A DNA stretch of 34,667 bases from Nitrospiraceae bacterium (GCA_919902665.1 CAKKRK010000238.1:1-34667); one strand, 5' to 3'; positions 6,985 to 17,523 are shown, counted from the stretch's first letter. Translations and numbers: made by a program. Notes: generated by a model from the sequence alone, not told the origin.

Positions 6985-7767
6985 CTACTCCGCATACTTA
7001 GGAACTGGGATTGATGTGGCTGATGGCTTGAGGGGAGGAATTTGCTTGTCGAATTGGTGGGAGTATGGATTCGGAATCCGTTCATGGGTGTGCCGCTGTT
7101 GGAGGGTCACCAACTGCAGACTCTGAGTGCTGATCTCCACACGGTCTATCAACGCCTCGGTTGGTAAGCGATCAGGAAGCCCTCGCATCGAGAATAGTTG
7201 ATAGCAGAGCGTCCAATCGAGCTGCTCCTTCCCTGGCTCCCTCACGATGAAACGGGCATCAGACGAAGGGGGGCCTTTGAATAACAGCACCCAAATGTTG
7301 GATCGAAAAGCAGGATTGGTCGGATCGGTCGAAGGATGAAACTCCGGAATCAAACCTGGGAGTCGACTGATCAGCACGGCCGGGGAAAATTCGATGTCTA
7401 CTAGCCGTACGGTCAGTAGTCGGTTCTCACTGTGATCGTTCGGGTCAACCGCATAGCTGAAGGAATAGCGGATATCGATACCCTCACGCGAGAAGGTGTA
7501 CACATCTTCGCCGTTTTCAGGCGACACGAGTTTGCTGAAGTACGTTGACCAGTCGGTAATCGGATAATATGTAAAAACGCGCAGGGCAGATTTTCGGTCC
7601 CGCACGGCCTGCGGTATGCCAAGTTTCTCGTGCAGTTCTTTCTGAGAAAGCCCCAAGAAACCATCTTCGAAATAGGACGCTCCATGAGAATGGCTGGGAA
7701 GGGTAACAGGGATTCCAAGAATAGACAGTGCCAACAAAATTCTTGAGACAAGATGCGGAATCAACAT
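6985..7767 (-). CDS. exported hypothetical protein (260 aa)
   Basis: From the ATG at 7767 the N-terminus MLIPHLVSRILLALSILGIPV is a signal peptide ending near SHG. The open frame extends to 7908, but that extension gives a Trp-rich, unlikely leader. The mature part has GLSQKELHEKLGIPQAVRDR, a helix followed by GIP that recalls BamE-like turns, then several strands (VFTYYPITDWSTYF, DIRYSFSYAVDPND). The C-terminus is Pro/Lys-rich. No firm family is seen, and it is likely periplasmic or outer-membrane associated. Confidence 0.6.
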   Translation of the reverse strand: MLIPHLVSRILLALSILGIPVTLPSHSHGASYFEDGFLGLSQKELHEKLGIPQAVRDRKSALRVFTYYPITDWSTYFSKLVSPENGEDVYTFSREGIDIRYSFSYAVDPNDHSENRLLTVRLVDIEFSPAVLISRLPGLIPEFHPSTDPTNPAFRSNIWVLLFKGPPSSDARFIVREPGKEQLDWTLCYQLFSMRGLPDRLPTEALIDRVEISTQSLQLVTLQQRHTHERIPNPYSHQFDKQIPPLKPSATSIPVPKYAE

Positions 7768-8097
7768 GGCTGTCCATGGTATGTGGATCGGCTGAAGACT
7801 GTCAATTTGTAGTCTGGCCTGGCAGAGATCAACTGCCTGTGGGGGCGCAACCCAGCCGAGGAGCCTTGGCCATGATGATTTCCAGCTCTGATGAGCCCGA
7901 TCGAACACATTGACGAGTGCTTCCGTCCTGACCGATGCATGGCTTATGGCCAGGACAGTTCCCTTCGCGTAGTTCTTCAGTTGCCAGATGATGCTCGTGA
8001 CTTCATCCTTCCTCTACCGTCCTGTGATTAACTCTGGGGACAGCGCTACCTTGGTAGGGAGTGACCGCTTTGAGCTCCGGACCCTTCCTTTCAGAGG
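7768..8097. other. 330-nt gap between two minus-strand genes
   Basis: This holds the 5' region of the exported protein gene and any promoter for it. No convincing coding frame, terminator or promoter was seen. If the longer start at 7908 were used, the gap would shrink to about 190 bases. Confidence 0.4.
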
Positions 8098-8901
8098 TCA
8101 GAACCGAAAGCCGACTCCGACTGCCACGCAATGGGATTGAAATTGAAGGGTATGGAGCGGAGGCGTCGTACAGTTTGCTCGTCTTCGGCAACTGTACTTG
8201 GTACAGATAGTACACCTGTCACCTTCCTTTCCAGTAAACAGCATAGGTTTATATTCCACGAACCCGAAGAGATGGTTTGTGACAAGCAGCCGTACTCCAA
8301 TGATGCCTTGCAGAGCAAACCCCGCAAATCCGTCGGGTTCGAGAATGCCGTCGGAGCTTTGTGTGTAGCCGTCCAGTCCCAGAATAGAGAATCCTAGTCC
8401 GACACCTGCGTATGGCTGAATGATGTCGCCGGGGTATCGAGCGAGGGCATTGACCATGAAGTTGAACTGAGTTGTATCCAATTGAGTGGAGTGTACGGTG
8501 TTGCCTACTACCGTTTGAGGTGCCGTGATTGATCCCCCATGACCAGATAGCTCAACCTCTGCACCAAACACAGACTTGTATGAGGGGAAGACACCTATCT
8601 TGAGACCTCCCCCCGTTGCGCTATTAAAGCTGGTGTCCGGAATCTTGTCGCCATCGACTTTGAGTGAGCCGCCAATCGGGTAACTACGCAAAAGAAATCC
8701 GCTTACATACCATTCCTTCCGCAGAGGCTCAGCGGCTTCTTCAGCCTCGGCCTCGTCGAGTTCGGCGATGGGACACATAATCAGTATTGGTAGGTTGAAA
8801 AGGATGAACCACCAACGCGAGTCGGAGCTGCTGAGAAACACGGCAATAATTTTCAGCGTGGATTTGCCTGATCTGGACTGCCGGGCACGTTGAGAGGCCA
8901 T
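8098..8901 (-). CDS. outer-membrane beta-barrel protein
   Basis: The start at 8901 (MASQRARQ) is chosen because GGAGG sits seven bases upstream. A basic N-region and hydrophobic stretch (FILFNLPILIMCPIA) act as signal. A short acidic linker (ELDEAEAEEAAEP) follows, then alternating amphipathic strands: GGGLKIGVFPSYKSVFGAEVE, FNFMVNALARYP, IQPYAGVGLGFSIL, GVRLLVTNHLFGFVEYKPM. The final residues VAVGVGFRF end in Phe, as outer-membrane barrels do. It is an OmpW/Opa-like eight-strand family in general form. A Cys-rich hairpin (DRCTICTKYSCRRRANC) near the C-terminus is unusual for a barrel and may form disulfides in an extracellular loop. Confidence 0.75.
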   Translation of the reverse strand: MASQRARQSRSGKSTLKIIAVFLSSSDSRWWFILFNLPILIMCPIAELDEAEAEEAAEPLRKEWYVSGFLLRSYPIGGSLKVDGDKIPDTSFNSATGGGLKIGVFPSYKSVFGAEVELSGHGGSITAPQTVVGNTVHSTQLDTTQFNFMVNALARYPGDIIQPYAGVGLGFSILGLDGYTQSSDGILEPDGFAGFALQGIIGVRLLVTNHLFGFVEYKPMLFTGKEGDRCTICTKYSCRRRANCTTPPLHTLQFQSHCVAVGVGFRF

Positions 8902-8942
8902 AGTCACCTCCAAGGTACGTACACTCAATACAAGAGTCACAT

Positions 8943-8954
8943 GATGACGTCATC
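8943..8954. repeat. 12-nt palindrome in the OM-protein/metH divergent gap
   Basis: GATGACGTCATC is a perfect palindrome about 40 bases upstream of the outer-membrane gene start and 170 bases upstream of metH. The position suits an operator, but no regulator can be named and a chance match is possible. Confidence 0.25.
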
Positions 8955-9121
8955 GTACTAAGTGAAAAGCCAGTTCGCCAGGGGAGGAGCCAGAAATAAT
9001 TGTAAAAGGAGATATGAGCAACACTCGCGCCAGGATGCCGTCTGAACGCTCTTGCGGGAACAGGCGTGCTCCAGTTAGGATCGAAGGCGATATCCTATTG
9101 CTGAAGAAAGGATTGTTGTTG

Positions 9122-12100
9122 ATGACGGTTGCCCACACGAATAGCAGTATTGAGCAGCTTCTTCATGAGCGGATTCTAATCCTCGATGGAGCGATGGGGA
9201 CCATGATCCAGCAACGTAAGCTGGACGAGGCCGCCTTTCGTGGCGAGCGCTTCAAGGATTGGAAGAAGGATCTGAAGGGACACAACGATCTGTTGAACCT
9301 TACGCAGCCCACCATCATCGAAGAGATTCATCGACAGTACTTAGAAGCTGGTGCGGATATTGTTGAAACCAATACATTTAATTCCCAGACGATCTCCTTG
9401 GCGGATTATGGGATGGACACCCTTGGCTATGAAATGTCCAAAGCTGGCGCAGAGTGTGCCAAGCGGGCAGTCGCGGCGGTGCAGCGAGCGCAACCTGGAC
9501 GGCGGTGTTTTGTCGCTGGAGCCATCGGACCGACGACCAAGACCTCGTCGATTTCCACCGATGTCAACAATCCGGCAGCTCGAGGGGCCATCTATGAAGA
9601 GTTGGTGAGTGCCTATGGCCAACAAGTTAGGGGCTTGCTCGACGGCGGTGCGGATCTTCTGCTCGTGGAGACGATCTTCGACACGTTGAATGCGAAGGCC
9701 GCATTCTTTGCGATCCAACAGGCGTTTGTATCCGGCGCGCGCCGGGTTCCGATTATGGCATCGGTGACGTTCATCCAAGCCGGCAGCAATCGTGGGGTGA
9801 CCGGGCAGACAGTCGAAGCCTTCTGGAATTCGATCTCCCATGTGCCATTGTTGAGCGTCGGGATGAATTGTGCACTCGGCCCAAAAGAGATGCGTCCGTT
9901 GATCGAAGAATTATCACAGATCGCGCCGATCTATATCAGCGCCCATCCCAACGCCGGTCTGCCGAATCCGTTGTTGCCTACAGGGTTTCCCGAAACACCG
10001 GAAACCTTGGCACCGCAACTACGTGAATGGGCTGAAAACGGGTGGCTGAATATCGTCGGCGGCTGTTGCGGCACCACGCCGTCTCATATCAAGCGCATTG
10101 CCGAAGCCGTGCGCGGGGTGAAGCCGCATGCGCTCTCAACGGTCGAGCCCTATACGAGATTGAGCGGCCTTGAAGCCGTCACGATCAGGCCCGATTCGAA
10201 CTTCGTGAATATCGGTGAACGGACGAATGTGACCGGTTCTCCGGCTTTCGCAAAACTGATTCTGGCCGGTGATTATGAGGCAGCGCTGTCGGTGGCACGT
10301 CAGCAAGTCGAGGGCGGAGCCCAGATTGTTGACATCAATATGGACGAAGGCATGCTCGATTCCAAGGCTGCCATGGAAAAGTTTCTTCGTCTGGTCGCGT
10401 CGGAGCCGGACATCTGCAAAGTGCCGATTATGGTCGACAGCTCCAAGTGGGAGGTGTTGGAGACCGGCCTGAAAAATATCCAAGGCAAAGCGGTTGTGAA
10501 CAGTGTCAGTTTGAAGGAGGGCGAACAGAAATTCATCGACCAGGCGACCCTCATCCATCGCTATGGTGCGGCCGTTGTCGTCATGGCGTTCGATGAAAAG
10601 GGCCAGGCCGATTCGTTGGAGCGGAAGCAGGAGATCTGCGCGCGCTCGTACAAGATCCTCACGGAGCAAGTCGGCTTTCCTCCGCAAGACATTATCTTCG
10701 ATCCGAATATCTTGACTGTCGCAACGGGGATTGACGAGCACAACAATTACGCGATCAATTTCATCGAGGCGACGCGCTGGATCAAACAGCATCTACCGGG
10801 TGCGAAGGTCAGCGGGGGGATCAGCAACATCTCCTTTTCCTTCCGTGGCAACAATGTGGTGCGTGAAGCGATGCATGCAGCCTTCCTATACCACGCCATC
10901 AAGGCCGGGTTGGATATGGGTATCGTGAATGCTGGCCAGCTAGCGGTGTATGAGGAGATTCCGAAAGACTTGCTCGAACTTGTCGAGGACGTGTTGTTGA
11001 ATCGACGACCCGATGCGACCGAACGACTGGTAAATTTTGCCGAGACGGTGAAGGCGAAGGGGAAAGCGGCTGTCAAGGACGATGAGTGGCGCCAGGGGAC
11101 GGTTGAGGAGCGACTCTCCCATGCGCTGGTCAAGGGCATCACTGACTACATCGATCAGGATACGGAAGAGGCGCGTCAGAAATACCCGAAGCCTCTGGAA
11201 GTGATCGAAGGCCCGCTGATGGCCGGGATGAATATCGTCGGTGACCTATTCGGATCAGGCAAGATGTTCTTGCCTCAGGTCGTCAAGAGCGCGCGCGTCA
11301 TGAAGAAGGCCGTGGCCTATCTCATGCCGTACATGGAAGAAGAGAAGAAGCGGTCCGGCAATTTTCGGGCGCAGGGGAAGGTCTTGCTTGCGACCGTGAA
11401 GGGAGACGTGCACGACATCGGAAAAAACATTGTCGGCGTCGTCCTTGGCTGTAACAACTACGAAGTGATCGATCTTGGAGTGATGGTGTCCTGCGAAAAA
11501 ATTCTCGCCGCAGCACGAGACCACAAAGCCGACATCATAGGTCTGAGCGGCCTCATCACGCCCTCGCTCGATGAGATGGTCCATGTGGCGAAGGAGATGA
11601 CACGCGAGGGGTTCGATGTGCCTCTCTTAATCGGCGGCGCCACGACCAGCAAGGCCCACACGGCGGTCAAGATTGCTCCTTCCTATGCGCCGGGCGTGGT
11701 CCATGTGCTGGATGCCTCTCGTGCAGTGGGTGTCGTGGGGAGTTTGGTGAGCCAAACCAAGAAGGAAGGTTTTGTTCGGCAAGTACAGGACGACTATGCG
11801 CGGATGAGACAAGCGCATCAGGATCGAGGAGCCAAGCCGCTTCTTTCGATCGCCCAGGTGCGCGCCAATCGGTTCATGTCCGGCTGGGCGAACGTCGATA
11901 TTCCCGTGCCCACGGCGTTGGGCGTCCGGACGATTGCCGATCAACCGTTGGTCGAGTTGATTCCCTACATCGACTGGTCGCCCTTCTTCCATACGTGGGA
12001 ATTAAGAGGTCGGTATCCGACGATCTTTGACGAACCAACTGTCGGCCCTAGGGCGAAGGAATTGTATGAGGATGCGAGACGTCTCCTGGATGAGATTATT

Positions 12101-12820
12101 CATAAGAAACAACTCAAAGCCAGAGGGGTCTATGGGTTCTTCCCCGCATCGAGTGTTGGGGATGATATTGAGCTCTATCAGGATACGTCTCGGAAGACGG
12201 TGCTCACTACGATCCATCATCTGCGACAGCAATCGGAGAAGCCTGCCGGCCAGCCCAATCTCGCACTGGCTGATTATGTGGCACCGAAGGAATGCGGTCG
12301 GCAGGATTACATCGGAGCGTTTGCCGTGACGACCGGCATCGAACTGGATGAACTCTGTCGGAGGTTTGATAACGACCATGATGATTACAATTCGATCATG
12401 GTCAAAGCTCTTGCGGATCGGCTGGCCGAAGCCTTTGCCGAATATCTCCACAAGCGAGTTAGAGAAGAGTGGGGATATGGGAAGCATGAACAGCTGACGA
12501 GTGACGATCTGATCCGTGAGAAATACCGCGGCATCCGGCCAGCACCGGGATATCCCGCTTGTCCAGACCATACGGAAAAGCGACTGCTGTTTGACCTCTT
12601 ATCGGCAGAACAGAACAGCGGCATCACTCTGACCGAAAGCTATGCCATGTTGCCAACCGCGTCAGTGAGCGGGTTCTATTTCGCTCATCCGGAGGCGAAA
12701 TATTTCGCGGTGGGGAAAATCGGGAAAGATCAGGTCGAAGACTATGCCCGCCGCAAGGGCATGGATTTGCGCACCGTCGAGCGCTGGCTCTCGCCGAATC
12801 TGAATTACGAGCCTACCTAA
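9122..12820 (+). CDS. metH: cobalamin-dependent methionine synthase
   Basis: 1232 residues, the normal MetH length. It methylates homocysteine from methyl-tetrahydrofolate via B12. Domains in order: a homocysteine domain with zinc ligands Cys250, Cys315 and Cys316 ([13 protein letters not shown]); a pterin-binding domain starting [18 protein letters not shown]; the cobalamin cap and Rossmann domain with lower axial His764 in [13 protein letters not shown]; and the C-terminal reactivation domain with [12 protein letters not shown]. The frame continues upstream to an ATG at 9014. That ATG has AGGAG only two bases away, and the extra 36 residues do not resemble MetH. The ATG at 9122 is preceded by AAGGA at suitable spacing and gives a standard N-terminus. 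No cobalamin or SAM riboswitch was recognised upstream. Confidence 0.95.
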   Translation: MTVAHTNSSIEQLLHERILILDGAMGTMIQQRKLDEAAFRGERFKDWKKDLKGHNDLLNLTQPTIIEEIHRQYLEAGADIVETNTFNSQTISLADYGMDTLGYEMSKAGAECAKRAVAAVQRAQPGRRCFVAGAIGPTTKTSSISTDVNNPAARGAIYEELVSAYGQQVRGLLDGGADLLLVETIFDTLNAKAAFFAIQQAFVSGARRVPIMASVTFIQAGSNRGVTGQTVEAFWNSISHVPLLSVGMNCALGPKEMRPLIEELSQIAPIYISAHPNAGLPNPLLPTGFPETPETLAPQLREWAENGWLNIVGGCCGTTPSHIKRIAEAVRGVKPHALSTVEPYTRLSGLEAVTIRPDSNFVNIGERTNVTGSPAFAKLILAGDYEAALSVARQQVEGGAQIVDINMDEGMLDSKAAMEKFLRLVASEPDICKVPIMVDSSKWEVLETGLKNIQGKAVVNSVSLKEGEQKFIDQATLIHRYGAAVVVMAFDEKGQADSLERKQEICARSYKILTEQVGFPPQDIIFDPNILTVATGIDEHNNYAINFIEATRWIKQHLPGAKVSGGISNISFSFRGNNVVREAMHAAFLYHAIKAGLDMGIVNAGQLAVYEEIPKDLLELVEDVLLNRRPDATERLVNFAETVKAKGKAAVKDDEWRQGTVEERLSHALVKGITDYIDQDTEEARQKYPKPLEVIEGPLMAGMNIVGDLFGSGKMFLPQVVKSARVMKKAVAYLMPYMEEEKKRSGNFRAQGKVLLATVKGDVHDIGKNIVGVVLGCNNYEVIDLGVMVSCEKILAAARDHKADIIGLSGLITPSLDEMVHVAKEMTREGFDVPLLIGGATTSKAHTAVKIAPSYAPGVVHVLDASRAVGVVGSLVSQTKKEGFVRQVQDDYARMRQAHQDRGAKPLLSIAQVRANRFMSGWANVDIPVPTALGVRTIADQPLVELIPYIDWSPFFHTWELRGRYPTIFDEPTVGPRAKELYEDARRLLDEIIHKKQLKARGVYGFFPASSVGDDIELYQDTSRKTVLTTIHHLRQQSEKPAGQPNLALADYVAPKECGRQDYIGAFAVTTGIELDELCRRFDNDHDDYNSIMVKALADRLAEAFAEYLHKRVREEWGYGKHEQLTSDDLIREKYRGIRPAPGYPACPDHTEKRLLFDLLSAEQNSGITLTESYAMLPTASVSGFYFAHPEAKYFAVGKIGKDQVEDYARRKGMDLRTVERWLSPNLNYEPT

Positions 12821-12825
12821 GCACT

Positions 12826-13329
12826 CTAAATTGCAGTAAGCAGGTCATCGTCTAGTTTTACCATCGTCGCCCGCAGCGCATTCACGAGCAGCCGGTATCG
12901 CTCTTCGGCCCAGGCATTGAAAGACTCGGCGTTCGGGAACACGAGGTCCCAGGCCTTGGCCGCTTCTAGCATCAAGAGCTGCTGCGGTTTGTTGGGTCCC
13001 GGGAACAAGACGATGAGTACGGCGGAGTTTCCGGTGAGGCTGATGTCGGTGAAGACGTGCAACCGGGAGGCTGCGGAGAGCATGATTTCCCGAGAGGCGG
13101 CTTCAACAAGCGGTTGATAGAGGCGATGCAGTAATTGCACGGTGACCTCGTGTGGGTTGGCAGGGGTCAAGAGGCGAGGGTTGGGCTTTTCTCCGAACAA
13201 GTTCTCTGTGAGATAGGTGGCAGCTTCCCAGGTCGGCATGGTGCCTGAGGTCACCAGGGATTCGCAGAGGTAAGCGATCCAGTTTCGGTTCCGGAGACGT
13301 TTGCGAACGGCCGTCAACTTTTTCGCCAT
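12826..13329 (-). CDS. hypothetical protein (167 aa)
   Basis: The start at 13329 (MAKKLTAVRKRLRNRNW) has AAGGGA nine bases upstream. The soluble protein has a basic N-terminal helix and then mixed segments (WIAYLCESLVTSGTMPTWEAATYL, VTVQLLHRLYQPLVEAASREI). Its end is VFPNAESFNAWAEERYRLLVNALRA. No known motif seen. It converges with metH, with only five bases between the two stops. A good sigma-70 promoter on this strand lies at 13409-13437. Confidence 0.65.
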   Translation of the reverse strand: MAKKLTAVRKRLRNRNWIAYLCESLVTSGTMPTWEAATYLTENLFGEKPNPRLLTPANPHEVTVQLLHRLYQPLVEAASREIMLSAASRLHVFTDISLTGNSAVLIVLFPGPNKPQQLLMLEAAKAWDLVFPNAESFNAWAEERYRLLVNALRATMVKLDDDLLTAI

Positions 13330-13408
13330 ACTCGGCAATCCCTTCTGCCTCTGGTCTCTCTGGTTGGGAGCACATTAGGTTATTCGGTAGGGTTAATTAA
13401 GTTTAAAA

Positions 13409-13437
13409 AGTATAGCGGTGGCACCACAGTCGGTCAA
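13409..13437 (-). promoter_or_regulatory. sigma-70-type promoter
   Basis: On the minus strand, TTGACC (13437-13432) and TATACT (13414-13409) are exactly 17 bases apart, placing a start near 13402, about 73 bases before the ATG at 13329. It lies between the HD-GYP gene stop and the hypothetical gene, giving the latter its own transcript. Confidence 0.6.
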
Positions 13438-13484
13438 CGAATTGCCCACAATTGAGCAATGTGTCGGGTCAGCTGAGGAGAGGC

Positions 13485-14627
13485 TTATGGTTGGCGGAAC
13501 GTATTGGAGTGCACTCGGTCTGCGTATTGATCGTGGATGCGCACCAGTTCCTCGGTAGATGCAATAAAGACGTCGAGCAGCTCTGGGTCAAAATGTTCGC
13601 TCCGGTGCTTGAGCATGAGCTCAATCGCATGACTGACTTCAAAGGCCGGCTTGTAGACCCGTTGCGTGGTCAGGGCATCAAACGCGTCGGCAATCGCGGC
13701 AATGCGGCCTTCGATGGGAATGGCCTCGCCTTGTAACTTGCGAGGATATCCTGTGCCGTCGAAGCGCTCATGGTGGGTGTAGGCGATGACGGCTGCGACT
13801 TTCAACAGCTCTGCCTCCGACCCGCTGAGGATTTTATACCCGATCTCGGCGTGTTGTGCGATCACCCCGAATTCCTCCGGTGTGAACTTCCCGGGTTTCA
13901 GCAACACATGATCCGGAGTGCCGATTTTACCGATGTCGTGCATGGGGCTGGCTGTCCGAATCAAGTCGCATCGTTCAGGCGACAGGCCAGCTTTGCGCGC
14001 GAGCATCTCACAGTAGTGGCTCATGCGTTGAATATGTTGAGCGGTGGCGCTATCGCGGAACTCCGCGGCAATGGCGAGCCGTTGAATGGTTTCCTCACGA
14101 GACAGTCGGAGCTCTTTTTCGGTACGTTCGAGCCAGTCCAACGCCTGCTGTAGCGCGAGTGTTCTTGTTCGGACGACATCCTCAAGATTCTCACGATGGA
14201 GGCGGTTTTCCATCTCAAGCCGGCGGCGACGGAGGGCATTGGCGACGTCGATGAGCACTTCATTGGATTCGAACGGCTTGACGATATATCCGAACGCGCC
14301 GCCGTCGAGTGCTGCGTTGGCCAGGACGGAGCTGTCGAGACCTGTGACCATGATTGCCGCTGTATGGTTCTGGTCTGAGAGAAGGCTGCGCACCAGGTCC
14401 ATGCCCGATTCTCCCGGCATATTGACATCGCACAGCATCAAGGCAAAAGGCTGGTCGCTCAGCTTTTGCCGAGCCTCTCGGGCATCAGCGGCGCAGTCAA
14501 CCGTATACCCATGGGATTGGAGCAAATAGGCGAGGAGGCGCCTAATCGACTCTTCATCGTCAACCACCAGAATGTTACGATTATCGAGCAGGGCTTGATG
14601 AGTGGTCTGGTCTAGGAGGGTTGCCAT
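13485..14627 (-). CDS. response regulator with HD-GYP phosphodiesterase domain
   Basis: 380 residues. The N-terminal receiver has ILVVDDEES, phospho-acceptor Asp67 (LMLCDVNMPG) and Lys117 (IVKPF). A coiled coil runs from about residue 135 to 180. The HD-GYP domain follows, with H230-D231 (MHDIGKIG), H285-H286-E287 and GYP at 293-295 (HHERFDGTGYPRKL), then DAFDALTTQRVYKPA. All metal ligands appear intact, so c-di-GMP hydrolysis is expected, as in RpfG-type proteins. No partner kinase is adjacent. It likely adjusts second-messenger levels in response to an unknown signal. Confidence 0.9.
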   Translation of the reverse strand: MATLLDQTTHQALLDNRNILVVDDEESIRRLLAYLLQSHGYTVDCAADAREARQKLSDQPFALMLCDVNMPGESGMDLVRSLLSDQNHTAAIMVTGLDSSVLANAALDGGAFGYIVKPFESNEVLIDVANALRRRRLEMENRLHRENLEDVVRTRTLALQQALDWLERTEKELRLSREETIQRLAIAAEFRDSATAQHIQRMSHYCEMLARKAGLSPERCDLIRTASPMHDIGKIGTPDHVLLKPGKFTPEEFGVIAQHAEIGYKILSGSEAELLKVAAVIAYTHHERFDGTGYPRKLQGEAIPIEGRIAAIADAFDALTTQRVYKPAFEVSHAIELMLKHRSEHFDPELLDVFIASTEELVRIHDQYADRVHSNTFRQP

Positions 14628-15014
14628 GAGTCGGGTATTCTTCGGGTCGTCTGAGTCGAAGACTGTGTTGTTTCTTCTTTATCGGCTCATTGGAGTATAA
14701 CCTGAGTGATGCAGGAATCTCACGGAGTTCTGCACTTTGTGTGCCATCGCATTCCCCCCCCGTGTCTTGGACTGTCAGCTAGTCTTCATATCGTGGTTTC
14801 GCGGGAGCGAAAGTTGGAATCCTCTTACTTGGAGCGGTCTTCAGAGTTAGCTACTGCAATCAGGATCAGATATCAGTGCTGGCGTTGGTGGGCTATATGC
14901 CCGTGGGATGTACGGAATTCGCCAAACGCGGGGGGTGGGATTTGTACAAACTAAGAGACGTAGGGCGAATCTGACCTCGTACTACCGCTGGCGATGCTGG
15001 GACGGCCGATCGGT
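14628..15014. other. gene-poor gap upstream of rph
   Basis: The divergent gap between the HD-GYP gene and rph. Short frames exist but show no ribosome sites or family-like sequence. Nothing else is supported except the rph promoter at its right end. Confidence 0.4.
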
Positions 15015-15043
15015 TTGCGATTTCTTAGGGCCTTCACTATAAT
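15015..15043 (+). promoter_or_regulatory. sigma-70-type promoter for rph-rdgB
   Basis: TTGCGA at 15015-15020 and a perfect TATAAT at 15038-15043 with a 17-base spacer. The start would fall near 15050. GAGGAAGGGG follows before the ATG at 15076. Confidence 0.7.
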
Positions 15044-15075
15044 TCCAACCTTACTCTTGAGGAAGGGGCCTACGA

Positions 15076-15819
15076 ATGAGCGCAATTTCAGGGTTGGTCC
15101 GTTTCGATGGGCGTCGCCGAGATCAGGTTCGCCCGGTGAAAGTGACCCGCAACTTTACCAAACATGCCGAAGGTGCTGTTCTCATCGAAATGGGAGACAC
15201 GAAGGTTATTTGCACGGCGTCTGTTGAAGAAAAGGTGCCACCTTTTCTCAAAGGCAAGGGGACTGGATGGGTGACAGCCGAATATGCCATGTTGCCGCGT
15301 GCCACTCATGAGCGATCGCCACGAGAGGCGGTCAAGGGAAAGCAAGGCGGCCGAACTCTGGAGATTCAGCGCCTCGTCGGACGTGCACTGCGGTCGGTGA
15401 CAGATATGTCGCAACTGGGTGAGCGGTCCATTTGGATCGACTGCGATGTGATCCAAGCGGATGGGGGGACCAGAACTGCATCCATCACCGGTGCCTTTAT
15501 CGCTTTGGCGGATGCCTGCGCCGTGCTGAAAAAAAGGGATCTCCTGAAGAAGATTCCCCTGACCGATTACTTGGCGGCCATCAGCGTCGGAAAAGTTGGC
15601 GGAGAAGTGATGGTGGATCTGGCCTATACCGAAGATTCTATGGCGGAAGTGGATATGAACCTCGTGATGACTGGTCGTGGCCAGTATGTTGAGGTACAGG
15701 GTACGGCGGAACGTACGCCATTCGCGAAGCAAGATATGGATGAGTTTCTGAATTTCGGCTGGCTGGCCATCCAACGATTAACCGCCATTCAGAAAGAGCT
15801 GATCGGTGCACTCGACTGA
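15076..15819 (+). CDS. rph: ribonuclease PH
   Basis: 247 residues. It trims the 3' ends of tRNA precursors by phosphorolysis. Signatures are [54 protein letters not shown] (substrate and hexamer-interface arginines), the phosphate-binding [11 protein letters not shown], and [11 protein letters not shown] near the C-terminus. The length is typical. A strong sigma-70 promoter and a GAGGAAGG ribosome site precede it. Its 3' end overlaps rdgB by 14 bases, the usual rph-rdgB pairing. Confidence 0.95.
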   Translation: MSAISGLVRFDGRRRDQVRPVKVTRNFTKHAEGAVLIEMGDTKVICTASVEEKVPPFLKGKGTGWVTAEYAMLPRATHERSPREAVKGKQGGRTLEIQRLVGRALRSVTDMSQLGERSIWIDCDVIQADGGTRTASITGAFIALADACAVLKKRDLLKKIPLTDYLAAISVGKVGGEVMVDLAYTEDSMAEVDMNLVMTGRGQYVEVQGTAERTPFAKQDMDEFLNFGWLAIQRLTAIQKELIGALD

Positions 15820-16432
15820 GAGCCCGATCAAAGAGATCCTCCTCGCGACCAGAAATTCTGACAAAGTCAGGGAGCTCGCGGCTCTTCTTGGAGATCTTGG
15901 CATTCGCATCCGTACCCTGGCCGATTTCCCGACCGCACCGGAAGTCGAAGAAGACGGTGAAACTTGTGAAGCGAACGCACGAAAAAAGGCAAGAGAGATC
16001 GCTGCTGTGACAGGCCTCCTGTCGGTCGCGGATGATACGGGACTCGAAGTTGACGCTTTGGGTGGAAGACCGGGCGTCTTTGCGGCCCGATATGCGGGAG
16101 AAGGCGCCACCTACGAAGACAACTGTAGGAAGCTGATCAAGGAACTGGATGGCGTGCCGCAGGCCAGGCGGACTGCCCGGTTTGTAACCGTCGCCGCCTT
16201 GGCGATGCCGGGAGGAGAGACTCGAGTAGCTACTGGCACGCTTGTTGGTGTCATTGCTGAAGCGTGCGCAGGTTCGCAAGGGTTTGGGTATGACCCCGTA
16301 TTCTTCGTTCCGGAGCTCGGTCGTACGTTGGCTGAATTGACGGCTGAAGAAAAGAACCATATCAGCCATCGGGCTAAGGCATTTCGAGCCATGGCCGACA
16401 TGCTTCGACCGTTAGCCGCTGGAACGCTCTGA
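15806..16432 (+). CDS. rdgB: XTP/dITP diphosphatase (non-canonical purine NTPase)
   Basis: 208 residues from a GTG start inside the end of rph. RdgB/HAM1 removes dITP and XTP from the nucleotide pool. Seen: [14 protein letters not shown] (the usual A-T-x-N-x-x-K), [38 protein letters not shown], and [11 protein letters not shown] at the C-terminus, which are the conserved HAM1 motifs in order. The 14-base overlap with rph implies translational coupling. A tRNA-Pro follows about 130 bases downstream. Confidence 0.95.
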   Translation: MHSTESPIKEILLATRNSDKVRELAALLGDLGIRIRTLADFPTAPEVEEDGETCEANARKKAREIAAVTGLLSVADDTGLEVDALGGRPGVFAARYAGEGATYEDNCRKLIKELDGVPQARRTARFVTVAALAMPGGETRVATGTLVGVIAEACAGSQGFGYDPVFFVPELGRTLAELTAEEKNHISHRAKAFRAMADMLRPLAAGTL

Positions 16433-16559
16433 GCCGCGTGGTGCTGGCACATGGTCCAATTGTAGGCGTTGCCTGGACACCAATCGGAACATTCCTGTAT
16501 ATAAGGACCTGCAGCTCGTGGTGCCGTTGCTCTAAGAGTTGTGAAAGAGAAGAGCTTGT

Positions 16560-16980
<421 letters not shown>

Positions 16981-17070
16981 TTACTTGCGGTCAGGGCCAA
17001 GCGCCCCATACATGAGGAACACCGCACCGATCACCAGCACTCCAATGTTCAACAGCATCAACATCACCAT
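16981..17070 (-). CDS. tiny single-helix membrane protein (29 aa)
   Basis: An ATG at 17070 is preceded by a near-perfect AGGAGGTGA about nine bases upstream. The product is MVMLMLLNIGVLVIGAVFLM followed by YGALGPDRK: one transmembrane helix and a short polar tail. The strong ribosome site and clean hydrophobic composition argue that it is real despite its size. It follows the similar 31-residue ORF at 17117-17212 by about 46 bases on the same strand. Such peptides often act as small subunits of membrane complexes, but no partner is evident. Confidence 0.55.
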   Translation of the reverse strand: MVMLMLLNIGVLVIGAVFLMYGALGPDRK

Positions 17071-17116
17071 CACCTTTCACCTCCTTTCGTCGCAAGCTGC
17101 GCCGTGCAGGATTGAG

Positions 17117-17212
17117 TCATGCCTTTCGCATGAGCATCGCCAACATCGTCACAGCGAAACATATCGCGCCTGAAATCGTTAACATAGCCATCTCATCACT
17201 CAGCATATTCAT
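17117..17212 (-). CDS. tiny single-helix membrane protein (31 aa)
   Basis: ATG at 17212 with AAAGGA upstream. The sequence starts MNMLSDEMAMLTISGAICFA and continues VTMLAMLMRKA. It has an acidic N-terminus, a single hydrophobic helix and a basic C-terminus, which suggests an N-out/C-in orientation by the positive-inside rule. It is the upstream member of a two-gene pair with the 29-residue ORF. Ribosome site and topology support it; there is no homology claim. Confidence 0.45.
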   Translation of the reverse strand: MNMLSDEMAMLTISGAICFAVTMLAMLMRKA

Positions 17213-17523
17213 ACCCGTCCTTTCTATGCTCCATCGTGATTCATTCACATGGAGGTCGAGGTGTGTCGATCATGAAGTCCGAGTTCCATGGTGATCGTTT
17301 CTTCATGCCAAGGACTAAGCATTTCTTAGGCCACGCGCGACGGGCATCTTACTCCTGATATTTTGAGTACTTGCACAGAGAGGCCCATGCTGTGGCGATG
17401 TGTACCTGAATCTGAATGGATTCCAGGCTGGATCAAATTAGATGCGGACGTGGGGAATCGGCCGTCGATGATATGGTGAGAAATCGAACGGCGAGATGAA
17501 GCTCTTGTAGGAGTATCGTCCTT
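17213..17523. other. gap between small membrane ORFs and the sigma-54 activator gene
   Basis: About 310 bases with no supported gene. I looked for a sigma-54 (GG-N10-GC) or sigma-70 promoter feeding the two small ORFs and found none convincing. It contains only a weak 5-bp hairpin (CTAAG/CTTAG). Confidence 0.4.

Noticed and set aside
9014..9121. Upstream extension of metH from the ATG at 9014
   Set aside because: The AGGAG is only two bases from that ATG, and the added 36 residues do not look like a MetH N-terminus. The ATG at 9122 gives the standard start.
8955..9121. Cobalamin or SAM riboswitch upstream of metH
   Set aside because: I looked for B12-box and SAM-I core sequences and saw none; the leader is also short.
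10136..10792. Long antisense frames within metH
   Set aside because: They are mirror frames of a strongly conserved coding gene, with no ribosome sites or recognisable domains.
14706..14954. 82-codon frame upstream of rph
   Set aside because: No ribosome site, odd composition rich in Cys, Trp and Arg, and no family-like pattern.
17213..17523. Sigma-54 promoter for the small membrane ORFs
   Set aside because: A TGGCAT on the minus strand near 17310 lacks a GC at the required -12 spacing.
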